Of a stretch of DNA of 45,872 nucleotides, positions 35,199 through 44,253 are shown in pieces. A program made the position numbers and the translations under genes. The stretch comes from Fusobacteriota bacterium (GTDB lineage Bacteria; Fusobacteriota; Fusobacteriia; Fusobacteriales; JAAYPW01), in the NCBI GenBank assembly GCA_012519615.1, contig JAAYPW010000081.1, positions 1-45,872 on the forward strand. Direction: 5' to 3'. The notes below the pieces were generated by a model, which was not told the origin of the DNA, made no database searches, and saw nothing but the letters and a program-made list of their open reading frames with translations. The stretch's first letter is position 1. Each line of letters opens with the position of its first letter.

Positions 35199-36122
35199 GA
35201 AGAAAAAGCAACAAGAATAGCTTATGGAGAAACATTGGCTTCATTAGGTGAGACAAATCCTAATATAGTTGTATTAGATGCTGATTTATCGGGATCGACA
35301 AAAACATCAGTTTTTGCAAAAAAATTCCCAGAAAGATTTATAAATGTAGGTATTGCTGAACAAGATTTAATGGGTACAGCAGCTGGAATTGCTTCTACAG
35401 GTAAAATTGTGTTTGTATCAACATTTGCAATGTTTGCAGCAGGTAGAGCATATGAACAAATAAGAAATACAATAGCGTATTCTAAATTTAATGTAAAAAT
35501 TTGCCCTAGTCATGCTGGAATTTCAGTAGGTGAAGATGGAGCGTCGCATCAAGCTATTGAGGATATTGCTTTAATGAGAGTTATACCAGAAATGAAAGTA
35601 TTATGTCCTGCTGATGCTATAGAAACAAAAAAAATGTTAGAAAAAGCGATAGAATATAATGGACCTGTATATATTAGACTTGCAAGACTTGCAACACCAA
35701 TTATATTTGATGAAAATTATAATTTTGAAATAGGCAAAATCAGTACACTTAGAGAAGGAAATGATGTAACAATTGCAGCAATGGGAATGCTTGTAGGGGA
35801 AGCAATAGAAGCGTCTAAAATTTTAGAAAAAGAAGGTATAAAAGCAAGAGTTTTAAATGTGTCTACAATAAAACCTCTGGATAAAGAAACAATACTAAAA
35901 GCAGCAAAAGAAACTAAATTTATAGTAACTGCAGAAGAACACTCAGTTATTGGTGGATTAGGAAGTGCAATTTCTGAGTTTTTATCTGAAGAATATCCTA
36001 CAAACGTTTATAAAATTGGTATTTATGATAGATTTGGTGAAAGTGGAACTGGTAAAGAATTATTAGAAAAATTTGGACTTAAAGCAAAGGATATAGTTGC
36101 AAAAGTTAAAGAAAAACTCTAA
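35196..36122 (+). CDS. tktC: Transketolase, C-terminal subunit
   Basis: 308 residues. Pyrimidine-binding half: VLDADLSGST, NVGIAEQDLMGTAAG with the conserved Glu that activates thiamine diphosphate, SHAGISVGEDGASHQA, and the C-terminal transketolase domain ending ELLEKFGLKA. Forms an alpha2beta2 enzyme with tktN, as in archaea and many anaerobes. The unusual ribosome-binding arrangement may set the subunit ratio. A terminator follows immediately after the stop. Confidence 0.95.
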   Translation: MEEKATRIAYGETLASLGETNPNIVVLDADLSGSTKTSVFAKKFPERFINVGIAEQDLMGTAAGIASTGKIVFVSTFAMFAAGRAYEQIRNTIAYSKFNVKICPSHAGISVGEDGASHQAIEDIALMRVIPEMKVLCPADAIETKKMLEKAIEYNGPVYIRLARLATPIIFDENYNFEIGKISTLREGNDVTIAAMGMLVGEAIEASKILEKEGIKARVLNVSTIKPLDKETILKAAKETKFIVTAEEHSVIGGLGSAISEFLSEEYPTNVYKIGIYDRFGESGTGKELLEKFGLKAKDIVAKVKEKL

Positions 36123-36123
36123 T

Positions 36124-36150
36124 AAAAGGCGGCTTATGTCGCCTTTTATA
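36124..36150 (+). terminator. Intrinsic terminator after tktC
   Basis: 10-bp stem AAAAGGCGGC (36124-36133) with GTCGCCTTTT (36138-36147), one G-U pair, TTAT loop, T-rich tail. Confidence 0.85.
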
Positions 36151-36192
36151 ACTAGTTATAAAAATATTGTAGTGGTTGAGGGGCTGGAAAAT

Positions 36193-36855
36193 ATGATTGA
36201 ATTTTCTAATGTAATAAGGATTGGAAAAAGAGATAAAAAAATAATTTTAAATAATATAAACTTTAAAATAGATAAAGGTGAATTTGTTTATTTAGTAGGT
36301 GCATCGGGTTCTGGAAAAAGTACAATATTTAAATTGATATATAGAGATATAAGGGCTACAAAAGGAAAAGTACTTATTAAGGGAACAGATATTACTAAAC
36401 TAAGAAATAGAGCAGTTGCTTTTTTAAGAAGAAAAATAGGGGTTGCTTTTCAGGATTTTCAATTAATAGAAACAAGAACTGTATATAAAAATATTTCATA
36501 TTCTTTAGAAATCATTGGCAAATCTAGAAAAGAAATTGATGAAAGAATCGAAGAAATATTAAAATTTATTGATATGGAAAATAAAAAATTTGAAATTGTA
36601 TCAGAATTGTCAATAGGGGAAAAACAAAGGATTTCAATTGCACGTGCTATAATTAATAATCCTGATATTTTACTATGTGATGAAATAACAGCTAATTTAA
36701 ATGAGGAGATTAAAAAAAACATATTAATGTTATTATTTAAATTAAAAGATATAGGAACAACAATTATTTTTGCTACACATGATAAAGAGTTAATAAAAGA
36801 TTTTCCGCAACGCATAATTGAATTAGATGAGGGAGTTGTGGTATATGATGATTAA
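36193..36855 (+). CDS. ftsE: Cell-division ABC transporter ATPase FtsE
   Basis: 220 residues. Walker A GASGSGKST, Q-loop FQDFQLIE, signature LSIGEKQRISIARA (SIGEK instead of the usual SGGEQ), Walker B ILLCDEI and the switch His in ATHDKEL. FtsE with FtsX couples ATP hydrolysis to septal amidase activation. The signature is slightly degenerate but the adjoining ftsX and envC support the call. ATG at 36193 follows GAGGGG; longer readings run back through the terminator. Confidence 0.93.
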   Translation: MIEFSNVIRIGKRDKKIILNNINFKIDKGEFVYLVGASGSGKSTIFKLIYRDIRATKGKVLIKGTDITKLRNRAVAFLRRKIGVAFQDFQLIETRTVYKNISYSLEIIGKSRKEIDERIEEILKFIDMENKKFEIVSELSIGEKQRISIARAIINNPDILLCDEITANLNEEIKKNILMLLFKLKDIGTTIIFATHDKELIKDFPQRIIELDEGVVVYDD

Positions 36856-37714
36856 AATATTAGAAGAGGTGCGAGAAAATATAAAAAATGATAAGAATCT
36901 TTTTTATTATTCTCTTGTTACAATGATTATTATTTTTTTTATATTTAATTTTTTTTGTATGATGGCTTTAAATTTACTTAAATTTAATGAATATTTAAAA
37001 TCAAATATGCAATTAAAAATCTATATAGAAAAAAACACAACAAAAGAAGAAAATTTATATTTAGAGAAAAAACTATTAAAATATGATGAAATTATAAAAA
37101 CAAAATATGTTTCAAAAGACATTGCATTAGAAGATTTATCAAAAAATTTAGATTTAAATTTTGATTATACAGATAATCCATTACCAGATGCTATTTTTGT
37201 AAGGATAAAAGAAAATACTGATATAGATAAACTAATTAAAATTATAAAAACTGAAAAAAAAGTAGAAAGTGTTGAAGTAAAAAATGAATTCTTAAATAAA
37301 ATTAAAAGATTAAATAAGGCATTAAATAAAGTAACTATATATATTTCGTTTATCGTATTAGGTTCAATATTTATTTTAATATTCAATCTTATTCAATCAA
37401 CAATATTAATTCGTAAAAAAGATATAAAAATTATGGCATTAGTAGGAGCAACTAGACTTTATATTGAAATGCCATTTATAATAGAATCTATTATAGTTGT
37501 TATTTTAGCTTCATTAATCTCTACAGCTGTATTTATCCCAATATATAACATTTTAAGAGAAAGTGCAAAAGTTGTTGCACCATTTGTATCAATGGCTTCA
37601 TGGCAAGAAGTTATAATTCCTACTATAATACTTGTATCTGTTACGGGTATACTGATTAGTGTATTATCAACAGTTATAACTATGAAAATAAATTTAAAAT
37701 TATATGGTGAATAG
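36845..37714 (+). CDS. ftsX: Cell-division membrane protein FtsX
   Basis: 289 residues. One N-terminal membrane helix (about 20-45), a periplasmic loop (about 45-160), and three C-terminal helices, the FtsX topology; KKDIKIMALVGATRLYIEMPF matches the conserved cytoplasmic turn. Transmits conformational changes from FtsE to the periplasmic amidase activator. Start ATG at 36845 lies inside ftsE (11-nt overlap) with GAGGGAG upstream. Confidence 0.93.
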   Translation: MMIKILEEVRENIKNDKNLFYYSLVTMIIIFFIFNFFCMMALNLLKFNEYLKSNMQLKIYIEKNTTKEENLYLEKKLLKYDEIIKTKYVSKDIALEDLSKNLDLNFDYTDNPLPDAIFVRIKENTDIDKLIKIIKTEKKVESVEVKNEFLNKIKRLNKALNKVTIYISFIVLGSIFILIFNLIQSTILIRKKDIKIMALVGATRLYIEMPFIIESIIVVILASLISTAVFIPIYNILRESAKVVAPFVSMASWQEVIIPTIILVSVTGILISVLSTVITMKINLKLYGE

Positions 37715-37716
37715 TT

Positions 37717-38847
37717 ATGAAAAAAAAATTATATATTGTATTTTTTATTTTGGGAACATTTTTTACATATTCAAATAATATTGAAAATATGCAAGAAGAA
37801 GTAAAAAAAATCGAAAAAGGTATTGAGGAAAAGAAGCAGCAAATTGCCGAAGTTAGTCGTGAACAAAAAAAATATTACGATGATTTAAGAAAACTTGATA
37901 AAGAAGTGAAAACTCTTGAAAATGATAGAAATAAAATTGAAAATAAGCTAAAAACTTTAAATAGAAATATAGATTATGGGGAGAGTACATTAATAATGGC
38001 AACAGAAGAGATGAATTGTAAAAATACCGAGATAAAATCAAAAATACTACTTTGGTATAAATATGGTTCCAAAGGTAGAGTGGAATATATTTCTGTGGGT
38101 GATACATATTTAGATGTTATCGAGCGTGAAGAAAATCTAAAAAAAATGTTGGAACATGATAAAAAAAATATATACGGACTTGTAAATACAAAAAATAGAA
38201 TAGAAGAGGAAAAAGAAAAAATTTTAAATAATAAACAGGAAGTTGAACTCTTAAAAGCAGATTTAATTTTAAAGAAAAAAGAACTTGATAGTAAGCAAAA
38301 GGAAAGAAATATTATACTAAAGAAACTAGGAAATCAAAAATCTTTTTATGAAAAGGAAGTCAAAAAATTAAATTCTCAAAAACAGGAAATTGAGAAAAAA
38401 ATACAACAGATTATCCTTGCAGAAACCAAAGCTGTAAGAGATATGAGTTTAGAAGAGATTATAAGTGAAATAGACTATATGGTTTATCCTATAGATGGTA
38501 TCATTGCAGTAAGATTTGGAGATTGGAAGCAAGGCAAAATCAAAAGTAGTGCAATTGAGATTAAATCTGAATTAGGGTCAAGGGTAGTAGCAGCATCAAA
38601 AGGTAGAGTTATTTATTCTGGAAAATTTCAGAATCTTGGTAAAGTTATAATAATAGACCATGGATATAACCTTGTAACAGTATATGGAAATATGATACAT
38701 AGTATTGTAAAAGTAGGAGAAATTGTAGAGCGAGGTCAAAATATAGGTGTACTAGGTATGTCAACGAATGAAAGAGATGCAAGACTTTATTTTGAATTAA
38801 GATCCAAGGCAATGCCTATTAATCCGCTATTATATTTAAAAAAATAG
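37717..38847 (+). CDS. envC: EnvC-like divisome amidase activator with degenerate LytM domain
   Basis: 376 residues: signal peptide (1-18), a long coiled coil (about 20-245) and a LytM/M23 domain (about 255-375). The M23 metal ligands are missing: the HxGxD-like site reads SSAIEIK, and the C-terminal HxH reads RLYFELR. This is the EnvC state, in which the domain activates a peptidoglycan amidase instead of cutting. It follows ftsX by 2 nt, the gene whose product recruits EnvC. PcsB-like function cannot be excluded. Confidence 0.9.
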   Translation: MKKKLYIVFFILGTFFTYSNNIENMQEEVKKIEKGIEEKKQQIAEVSREQKKYYDDLRKLDKEVKTLENDRNKIENKLKTLNRNIDYGESTLIMATEEMNCKNTEIKSKILLWYKYGSKGRVEYISVGDTYLDVIEREENLKKMLEHDKKNIYGLVNTKNRIEEEKEKILNNKQEVELLKADLILKKKELDSKQKERNIILKKLGNQKSFYEKEVKKLNSQKQEIEKKIQQIILAETKAVRDMSLEEIISEIDYMVYPIDGIIAVRFGDWKQGKIKSSAIEIKSELGSRVVAASKGRVIYSGKFQNLGKVIIIDHGYNLVTVYGNMIHSIVKVGEIVERGQNIGVLGMSTNERDARLYFELRSKAMPINPLLYLKK

Positions 38848-38867
38848 AAAATAAGTAAGGGAGATTT

Positions 38868-39383
38868 ATGAAAATTGAATTATTTATAATATTAATCTTA
38901 GTAATATATATTTTAATAATTTTTATTAAATCAGAAATATCAAAATTTAAAGTAAAACGTAACTTAAAAAAGGGATTATTAGGTGAGATAAAAGCAGCCA
39001 ATTTTCTACAAAAAAAAGGGTATAAAATTATATCTTATCAGAAAGAGGTTAGATATAATTATAATGCTAATGGTGAAGAAATAGAGGTTAGAGTAAGACC
39101 TGATTATATTGTAAAAAAAAATGGAAAAAAATATATTGCAGAAGTAAAAACAGGTGAATTTGTATCTGATTTTAAAAAAAATAGTCAAACTAGAAGACAG
39201 CTTTTAGAATATGATTTTGCAATGGATAATTACGGAACTTTATTAATCGATATGGAGAAAGATAAAATTATAAAAATAGAATTTAAGAAAAAAAAAAATC
39301 GTTTTAATATTTATTTACTAAGATTATTACTGATATTTTCAGTTTTAATTAACTTAATATTATATTATTATATCAATGTTTAG
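38868..39383 (+). CDS. Membrane-anchored PD-(D/E)XK nuclease-like protein
   Basis: 171 residues. Membrane helices at both ends (about 2-20 and 147-170) flank a small domain with the nuclease-fold signature: Glu40, Asp79 in RPDYIV and Glu92-x-Lys94 in AEVKTG. The pattern fits restriction-endonuclease-like (PD-(D/E)XK) folds, of the type seen in YraN or NERD-like proteins. Substrate unknown. It lies between envC and nadK in a close-packed unit, with AAGGGAG before the ATG. Confidence 0.65.
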   Translation: MKIELFIILILVIYILIIFIKSEISKFKVKRNLKKGLLGEIKAANFLQKKGYKIISYQKEVRYNYNANGEEIEVRVRPDYIVKKNGKKYIAEVKTGEFVSDFKKNSQTRRQLLEYDFAMDNYGTLLIDMEKDKIIKIEFKKKKNRFNIYLLRLLLIFSVLINLILYYYINV

Positions 39384-39415
39384 ACAATTTTATATGGTAT
39401 AAAAGGAGAATTCTT

Positions 39416-40213
39416 ATGAAAAGTGTGTTTATAGTTTATAATTCATACAAAGATACTAGTGTTAAATTATATAACGATATAAAAAACAAGTTAAAAAAAT
39501 TAAATATTAGAGAAGAAAATAAAGAAAACTATAAGAATGCTGACTTTATGATAGTTATAGGAGGAGACGGGACTTTACTTAGAGCATCAAAATATCTAGT
39601 AGATGAAAATATTCCTGTTATAGCTATTAATCAAGGGAGTTTGGGATTTTTAACAGATATTAAAACGGAAGAAACATTTGAAATGATAAATCTTTTTTTA
39701 GAAAATAGATATAACTATGAAGAACGAAACTTTTTGGAATTAAATGTAAATAATAAAATATTTTATGCGTTAAATGATATAGTAATTTCAAAAAATGGGA
39801 TATTATCAAGAATAAAAAAAATCGACCTATTCTCTAACGGAATCTATGTAAATACCTATAGAGCAGATGGGATTATTTTTGCAACACCTACAGGTAGTAC
39901 TGCATATTCATTATCATCAGGCGGTCCTATTGTACATCCAAAATTAAAAGTAACCATTATTACTCCAATAGCACCACATACATTAAGTGCTAGGCCAATT
40001 ATAATAGATGGAGATGATATTATTACATTTAAAGTTTTGGAGAACACAGATGATTTAAGCATAACAATTGATGGACAAGAATCTATTAATTTTACAGAGA
40101 AAAATATGAGTATTAAACTATCGAAAAAGAAAATAATCTTAGTTAAACCAGAAAATAGAGATTATTACTCGATTTTAAGAACAAAATTAAAATGGGGTGA
40201 CAAACTTTGTTAA
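39416..40213 (+). CDS. nadK: NAD kinase
   Basis: 265 residues. Phosphorylates NAD to NADP. Motifs: VIGGDGTLLRA with the GGDG signature, NQGSLGFLTD, TPTGSTAYSLSSGGPI and TPIAPHTLSARPI. Followed by recN whose TTG start lies inside its 3' end, a common nadK-recN pairing. Confidence 0.96.
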   Translation: MKSVFIVYNSYKDTSVKLYNDIKNKLKKLNIREENKENYKNADFMIVIGGDGTLLRASKYLVDENIPVIAINQGSLGFLTDIKTEETFEMINLFLENRYNYEERNFLELNVNNKIFYALNDIVISKNGILSRIKKIDLFSNGIYVNTYRADGIIFATPTGSTAYSLSSGGPIVHPKLKVTIITPIAPHTLSARPIIIDGDDIITFKVLENTDDLSITIDGQESINFTEKNMSIKLSKKKIILVKPENRDYYSILRTKLKWGDKLC

Positions 40214-41865
40214 AAGAACTTAGAATTAAAAATCTTGCAATAATTAAAGAGATAAATTTAAATATTAAAGAAAAATTTATTGTCTTAACAGGTGAAACAG
40301 GTGCTGGAAAATCAATTATTTTAGATGGGATAAATTTATTGATTGGGGAAAAAGTGCATACAGATATGATAAGAAAAGATGCAGATGTGCTACTTGCAGA
40401 GGGTGTGTTTAATATAAATAGCGATTCAATTGAAAAATTAGAAGAGATAAATATTGAACCAGACGATGAGCTTATTATTAAACGAACAATTGAAACAGCA
40501 GGAAAAAATAAAATTTTATGTAATGACAGTAGAATTACTTTAAGTGGATTAAAAAATGTGATGAAAACAGTTGTGGATTTAGTTGGACAACATACACATC
40601 AAATGCTTTTAGATAAAAATCAACATCTTAATTTAATTGATAAGTATTTAGATGATGAAGGAGAAGTGCTAAAAAAAGATATAAGAAGTATTCATAGTAG
40701 ATATATTGAAATAAACTCTAAAATTTATAATATAGAGGAGGAAATTAAGGAATTAAGGGAGAAAAAGGATTATTACCAGTTTCAATTAAATGAGATAAAT
40801 AAAGCTAACCTAATAGAAAATGAAGATGTAATATTGGAATCAGAGTATAAAATACTGTTTAATGCTGGAAAAATTAAAGATAATCTCACAGATAGCGTAT
40901 TAAAATTACGTAATGGAGATACAAATATTATGTCAATGTTGTCATCTGTAAAACACAATATTGAAAAAATATCGAATTATTCTGAAGAATTTAGTAAAGT
41001 TTATGATAAAATTGATGAAATTTATTACGATATTGAAGAAGTATTTTATTCAATAGATAATAAATTGGAAGATATAGAGTGTAATGATAATAGATTAAGC
41101 GAAGTTGTTGAAAAACTAGATATAATAAAAAAATTAAAATTAAAATATGGATTTGAAATAAAAGAGATTTTAGAGTATAAAGAAATATTAAAAAATAAAA
41201 TCGCATTAACAGAAAATAATTCTGAAATTGATATATTAAATAAGGAAAAAAAGATACTTGAAGAGGAACATAAAAATAATTCCATAAAATTAACAGAAAA
41301 AAGAAGGAAAATAGCAAATGATATAGAATATAAGATAGTAAAGGAATTATCCGATCTTAATATGGAAAATATAAAATTTAAAGTTCATTTTGTTAAATTA
41401 GCTGAAATGAACCCAACTGGAAATGAAAATATAGAATTTTTAATATCTACAAACATAGGAGAGGATATGAAACCTCTTTCTAAAATTGTATCTGGAGGAG
41501 AGATTTCAAGAATTATGCTTGCTTTAAAAAGCGTTTTTTCAAAAGTAGATAACATCTCCTTACTTATATTTGATGAGATTGATACAGGAATTGGCGGGGA
41601 AACAGTAAAAAAAATTGCAAATAAGTTGGATGAATTAAGTAAATATACACAAATAATATGTATAACACATTCGCCACATATTGCATCACGTGCAAAGCAA
41701 CATTTTTATATTGAGAAAAAAATAGTAGATAATGAAACTATTACATATGTTAATGAATTAGATAATGAAGGTAGAATAAATGAGATATCAAGGATGCTAT
41801 CTGGAAATACTAAAAGTGAAATTGTCAGGGAACATGCAATTTCTTTATTAAGAGGGGAGGAATAA
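40207..41865 (+). CDS. recN: DNA repair protein RecN
   Basis: 552 residues, full length. SMC-like ATPase of double-strand break repair. Walker A GETGAGKS near residue 30, a long coiled coil in the middle, signature VSGGEISRIMLALKSVFS and Walker B LLIFDEIDTGIGGETV, then THSPHIASRA. TTG start at 40207 with GGGGTGA upstream, overlapping nadK by 7 nt. Confidence 0.96.
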   Translation: MLKELRIKNLAIIKEINLNIKEKFIVLTGETGAGKSIILDGINLLIGEKVHTDMIRKDADVLLAEGVFNINSDSIEKLEEINIEPDDELIIKRTIETAGKNKILCNDSRITLSGLKNVMKTVVDLVGQHTHQMLLDKNQHLNLIDKYLDDEGEVLKKDIRSIHSRYIEINSKIYNIEEEIKELREKKDYYQFQLNEINKANLIENEDVILESEYKILFNAGKIKDNLTDSVLKLRNGDTNIMSMLSSVKHNIEKISNYSEEFSKVYDKIDEIYYDIEEVFYSIDNKLEDIECNDNRLSEVVEKLDIIKKLKLKYGFEIKEILEYKEILKNKIALTENNSEIDILNKEKKILEEEHKNNSIKLTEKRRKIANDIEYKIVKELSDLNMENIKFKVHFVKLAEMNPTGNENIEFLISTNIGEDMKPLSKIVSGGEISRIMLALKSVFSKVDNISLLIFDEIDTGIGGETVKKIANKLDELSKYTQIICITHSPHIASRAKQHFYIEKKIVDNETITYVNELDNEGRINEISRMLSGNTKSEIVREHAISLLRGEE

Positions 41866-41867
41866 TA

Positions 41868-42338
41868 TTGAGTTATAAAGACATAGTACTAAAGGCGATT
41901 ATTAATTCTAGTGAAAAAATGTTAAAAGTGAGACCAACATACAATGAAATTGGTGATGAAAAATCTCCTATTAGAGTAGAAGATTTTACAATAATTATGG
42001 GAATTGCAGGTAAAGTTAGTGGTCAATTAATATTTGGTTTTAAAGAAGAGGTTGTTAAAAAGATTGCAGAAATAATGATAGAACAAAATGTAGAATCTCT
42101 TGATGAATTAGCGGTTAGTGCTGTTGCTGAATTTACAAATGTTTTATCTGGAAATAGTACAATAGATATTGTAGAATCAGGTATAAATAAAAAAATAGGG
42201 ATGTCACCACCATCAATTGTACAAGGTAAAAACATGAGAATTTCTACAAAAGTTTTACCTATTGAAAAAATAGTTTTGGATTTTGGATCAACAATAGGAG
42301 AAGTAGTATTACATATAGCGTTAAAAGAAAAAGAATAA
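41868..42338 (+). CDS. CheX-like protein phosphatase (first of two)
   Basis: 156 residues. CheX fold: VRVEDFTIIMGIAGKVSGQLIFG-like core (seen from about residue 36), the catalytic ExxN motif Glu88/Asn91 in AEFTNVLSGN, and SPPSIVQGKN. CheX dephosphorylates CheY-P or other receiver domains. TTG start with AGGGGAGG upstream. No chemotaxis gene is nearby, so the target may be one of the receiver domains of this strain's signalling proteins. Confidence 0.87.
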   Translation: MSYKDIVLKAIINSSEKMLKVRPTYNEIGDEKSPIRVEDFTIIMGIAGKVSGQLIFGFKEEVVKKIAEIMIEQNVESLDELAVSAVAEFTNVLSGNSTIDIVESGINKKIGMSPPSIVQGKNMRISTKVLPIEKIVLDFGSTIGEVVLHIALKEKE

Positions 42339-42356
42339 ACTAGGGGAGGAATATTT

Positions 42357-42815
42357 ATGAAAGTAGAGTATATCAATCCTTTTATTTCTGCGACTTTTGA
42401 GATTTTAAAAATGACAGCAAATTTTAATCCTATAAAAGGGAAACTAACATTGAAAAACGAGCCTGTACCAAGTTATGGAGTATCAGTTTTAATCGGTGTA
42501 GTCGGCGAAGTTAAAGGTCAAATAATTTATAGTTTATCAGAAAAAACTGCAATGGGTATATCATCTAAAATGATGATGGGGATGCCAATAGAAGAATTTG
42601 ACGAAATGGCAAAAAGTGCAATATCAGAACTAGCAAATATGATAACAGGAAATGCCAGTACTCAATTATCAATGCAAGGTTTAGAAGTTGATATATCACC
42701 TCCTACTTTAGTTACAGGGACAAATGTACATATCACAACAAATACTATGCAAACAATTGTTGTACCAGTGGAAACAGAAGAAGGTATTTTTGAGATAAAT
42801 ATTGCTTTAGAGTAG
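42357..42815 (+). CDS. CheX-like protein phosphatase (second of two)
   Basis: 152 residues, a paralogue of the preceding gene (18-nt gap). ExxN at Glu91/Asn94 in SELANMITGN, GVVGEVKGQIIY and SPPTLVTGTN. Both catalytic residues are kept in both copies, so they may act as homo- or heterodimers. Shine-Dalgarno GGGGAGGA. Confidence 0.9.
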   Translation: MKVEYINPFISATFEILKMTANFNPIKGKLTLKNEPVPSYGVSVLIGVVGEVKGQIIYSLSEKTAMGISSKMMMGMPIEEFDEMAKSAISELANMITGNASTQLSMQGLEVDISPPTLVTGTNVHITTNTMQTIVVPVETEEGIFEINIALE

Positions 42816-42821
42816 AGTAGT

Positions 42822-43691
42822 ATGAATAAGACAAATAATTATGATATAATATCAGAATTTGAAAATTACATATTAATTGAAAAAGGGCTCTCTAAAAATA
42901 GTATAGAAAGTTATAAAAAAGATTTATATTTATTTTTTAATTTTCTAAATAATAAAAAATATAATGAAATAAAAGAAGAAGATATTTTAAACTATATGGA
43001 TTATATGGAAAAAAAATATAAGAGAAATAGTATCCTTAGAAAAATAAGTACAATAAAAATTTTTTACAATTTTTTAATATTTGAAGGTTATGAATTGGTA
43101 GAGGTGCCAACATCAAATATTGCAGATATAAATAAAGGTAGCTACATGCCACAGGTATTAGAACTTTCTGATATAGAAAAAATAATATCTGCAATAGATA
43201 ATTCTGATAATGGTAAAAGGGATCTTACTATCTTAAAAATTTTAATTGCTACAGGTGCGAGAGTTTCAGAAATAATTAATCTAAAAATAGAAGATATTGA
43301 CATGTCAAATTTTGAATATATTAGAATATTAGGTAAGGGGAGTAAAGGGAGAATTGTACCTCTGTACAAAGAAATAGGAATAGAATTAAAATCATATATA
43401 GAAAATAATAGAGAATCAAAATCAAATGACTATAAAATATTTAATATAAGCAGACAAACATTTTGGAATAACTTAAAAAAATATGCTAAAAATGCTAAAA
43501 TAAATAAAAATGTACATCCTCATATTTTTAGGCATACTGTGGCAACTGAGATGATAAAAAATGGTGCAGATATAAGAGTAGTACAAGAAATTTTAGGGCA
43601 TAGTAGTATTGCAACCACAGAAAAATATACTCATTTAAATAAAAATGAGATAAAAAAAATATACGATAAAATTGGTATTGGTGATGATTAA
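42822..43691 (+). CDS. xer: Tyrosine recombinase (XerC/XerD type)
   Basis: 289 residues. N-terminal SAM-like core-binding domain (about 10-100), then catalytic domain: Arg147 in GARVSEI, the Lys of GKGSKGRIVP, HIFRHT (His and Arg), HxxxxTTEKY with the nucleophile Tyr. Length and motifs fit a chromosome-dimer resolving Xer protein; no dif-like site is obvious here and no mobile element surrounds it. Which paralogue (C or D) cannot be decided. Confidence 0.92.
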   Translation: MNKTNNYDIISEFENYILIEKGLSKNSIESYKKDLYLFFNFLNNKKYNEIKEEDILNYMDYMEKKYKRNSILRKISTIKIFYNFLIFEGYELVEVPTSNIADINKGSYMPQVLELSDIEKIISAIDNSDNGKRDLTILKILIATGARVSEIINLKIEDIDMSNFEYIRILGKGSKGRIVPLYKEIGIELKSYIENNRESKSNDYKIFNISRQTFWNNLKKYAKNAKINKNVHPHIFRHTVATEMIKNGADIRVVQEILGHSSIATTEKYTHLNKNEIKKIYDKIGIGDD

Positions 43692-44168
43692 ATGATTAAT
43701 AAGATATTTGAAATATTAGGCGATAAATATGAAGATGAATATCATTTAATGAAAAATGGAAAATTAAGAGAAATTTATTATGAATATTCTAAAAAGAAAA
43801 GCATTTTTAAAAAAGAAGATGCTTTTTTATATGGAATATTCTCTTTTTTATTGGAAAAATATGATGATGCAATAGAATATTTATTAAAAGATATTGAAAA
43901 TATTCATATTTTAGACTTAGATATATTATATGAAATAATTGGTGTAGCTTATCTTAACAAAAAAAATTATCTAGAAGCAACAAAATATTTTATATTATCA
44001 ATTAGTATTAATCCAAATAACTACGCTAGTAAATATAATCTTGGTATTACTTACTTAAAAAATAATAATTTCACGTATGCATATAAAATATTTTTAGAAA
44101 TTCAAAGCTCAAGCTTTTCTAATGAAAATATTGATAAAATAGTAAATTATATTAAAACAAAGTTGTAA
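43692..44168 (+). CDS. TPR-repeat protein
   Basis: 158 residues, starting directly after xer. Helical repeats are visible: AFLYGIFSFLLEKYDDAIEY, then YEIIGVAYLNKKNYLEATKY and SKYNLGITYLKNNNFTYAYK with the TPR spacing of conserved small and large residues. No enzymatic motif. Probably a protein-interaction module; partner unknown. A weak terminator overlaps its stop. Confidence 0.8.
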   Translation: MINKIFEILGDKYEDEYHLMKNGKLREIYYEYSKKKSIFKKEDAFLYGIFSFLLEKYDDAIEYLLKDIENIHILDLDILYEIIGVAYLNKKNYLEATKYFILSISINPNNYASKYNLGITYLKNNNFTYAYKIFLEIQSSSFSNENIDKIVNYIKTKL

Positions 44169-44187
44169 TAATTATAACTATTTTTAT
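44161..44187 (+). terminator. Weak hairpin terminator overlapping the TPR stop codon
   Basis: AGTTGTAA (44161-44168) with TTATAACT (44172-44179), 8 bp with one G-U, then ATTTTT. Confidence 0.45.
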
Positions 44188-44188
44188 A

Positions 44189-44218
44189 TTGTAATTTTTT
44201 TTTTAATTATGATATAAT
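44189..44218 (+). promoter_or_regulatory. Promoter of mscS
   Basis: TTGTAA (44189-44194), 18-nt spacer, extended TGA and TATAAT (44213-44218). Start near 44225; Shine-Dalgarno AAAGGAGA. Confidence 0.75.
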
Positions 44219-44253
44219 AGGTCAATAAAAAGAATAGAAAGGAGAAGAATTAT

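Noticed and set aside
42822-43691. Integrase of a mobile element
   Set aside because: The gene sits in a housekeeping unit with no attachment site, phage or transfer gene nearby; length and motifs fit XerC/D.
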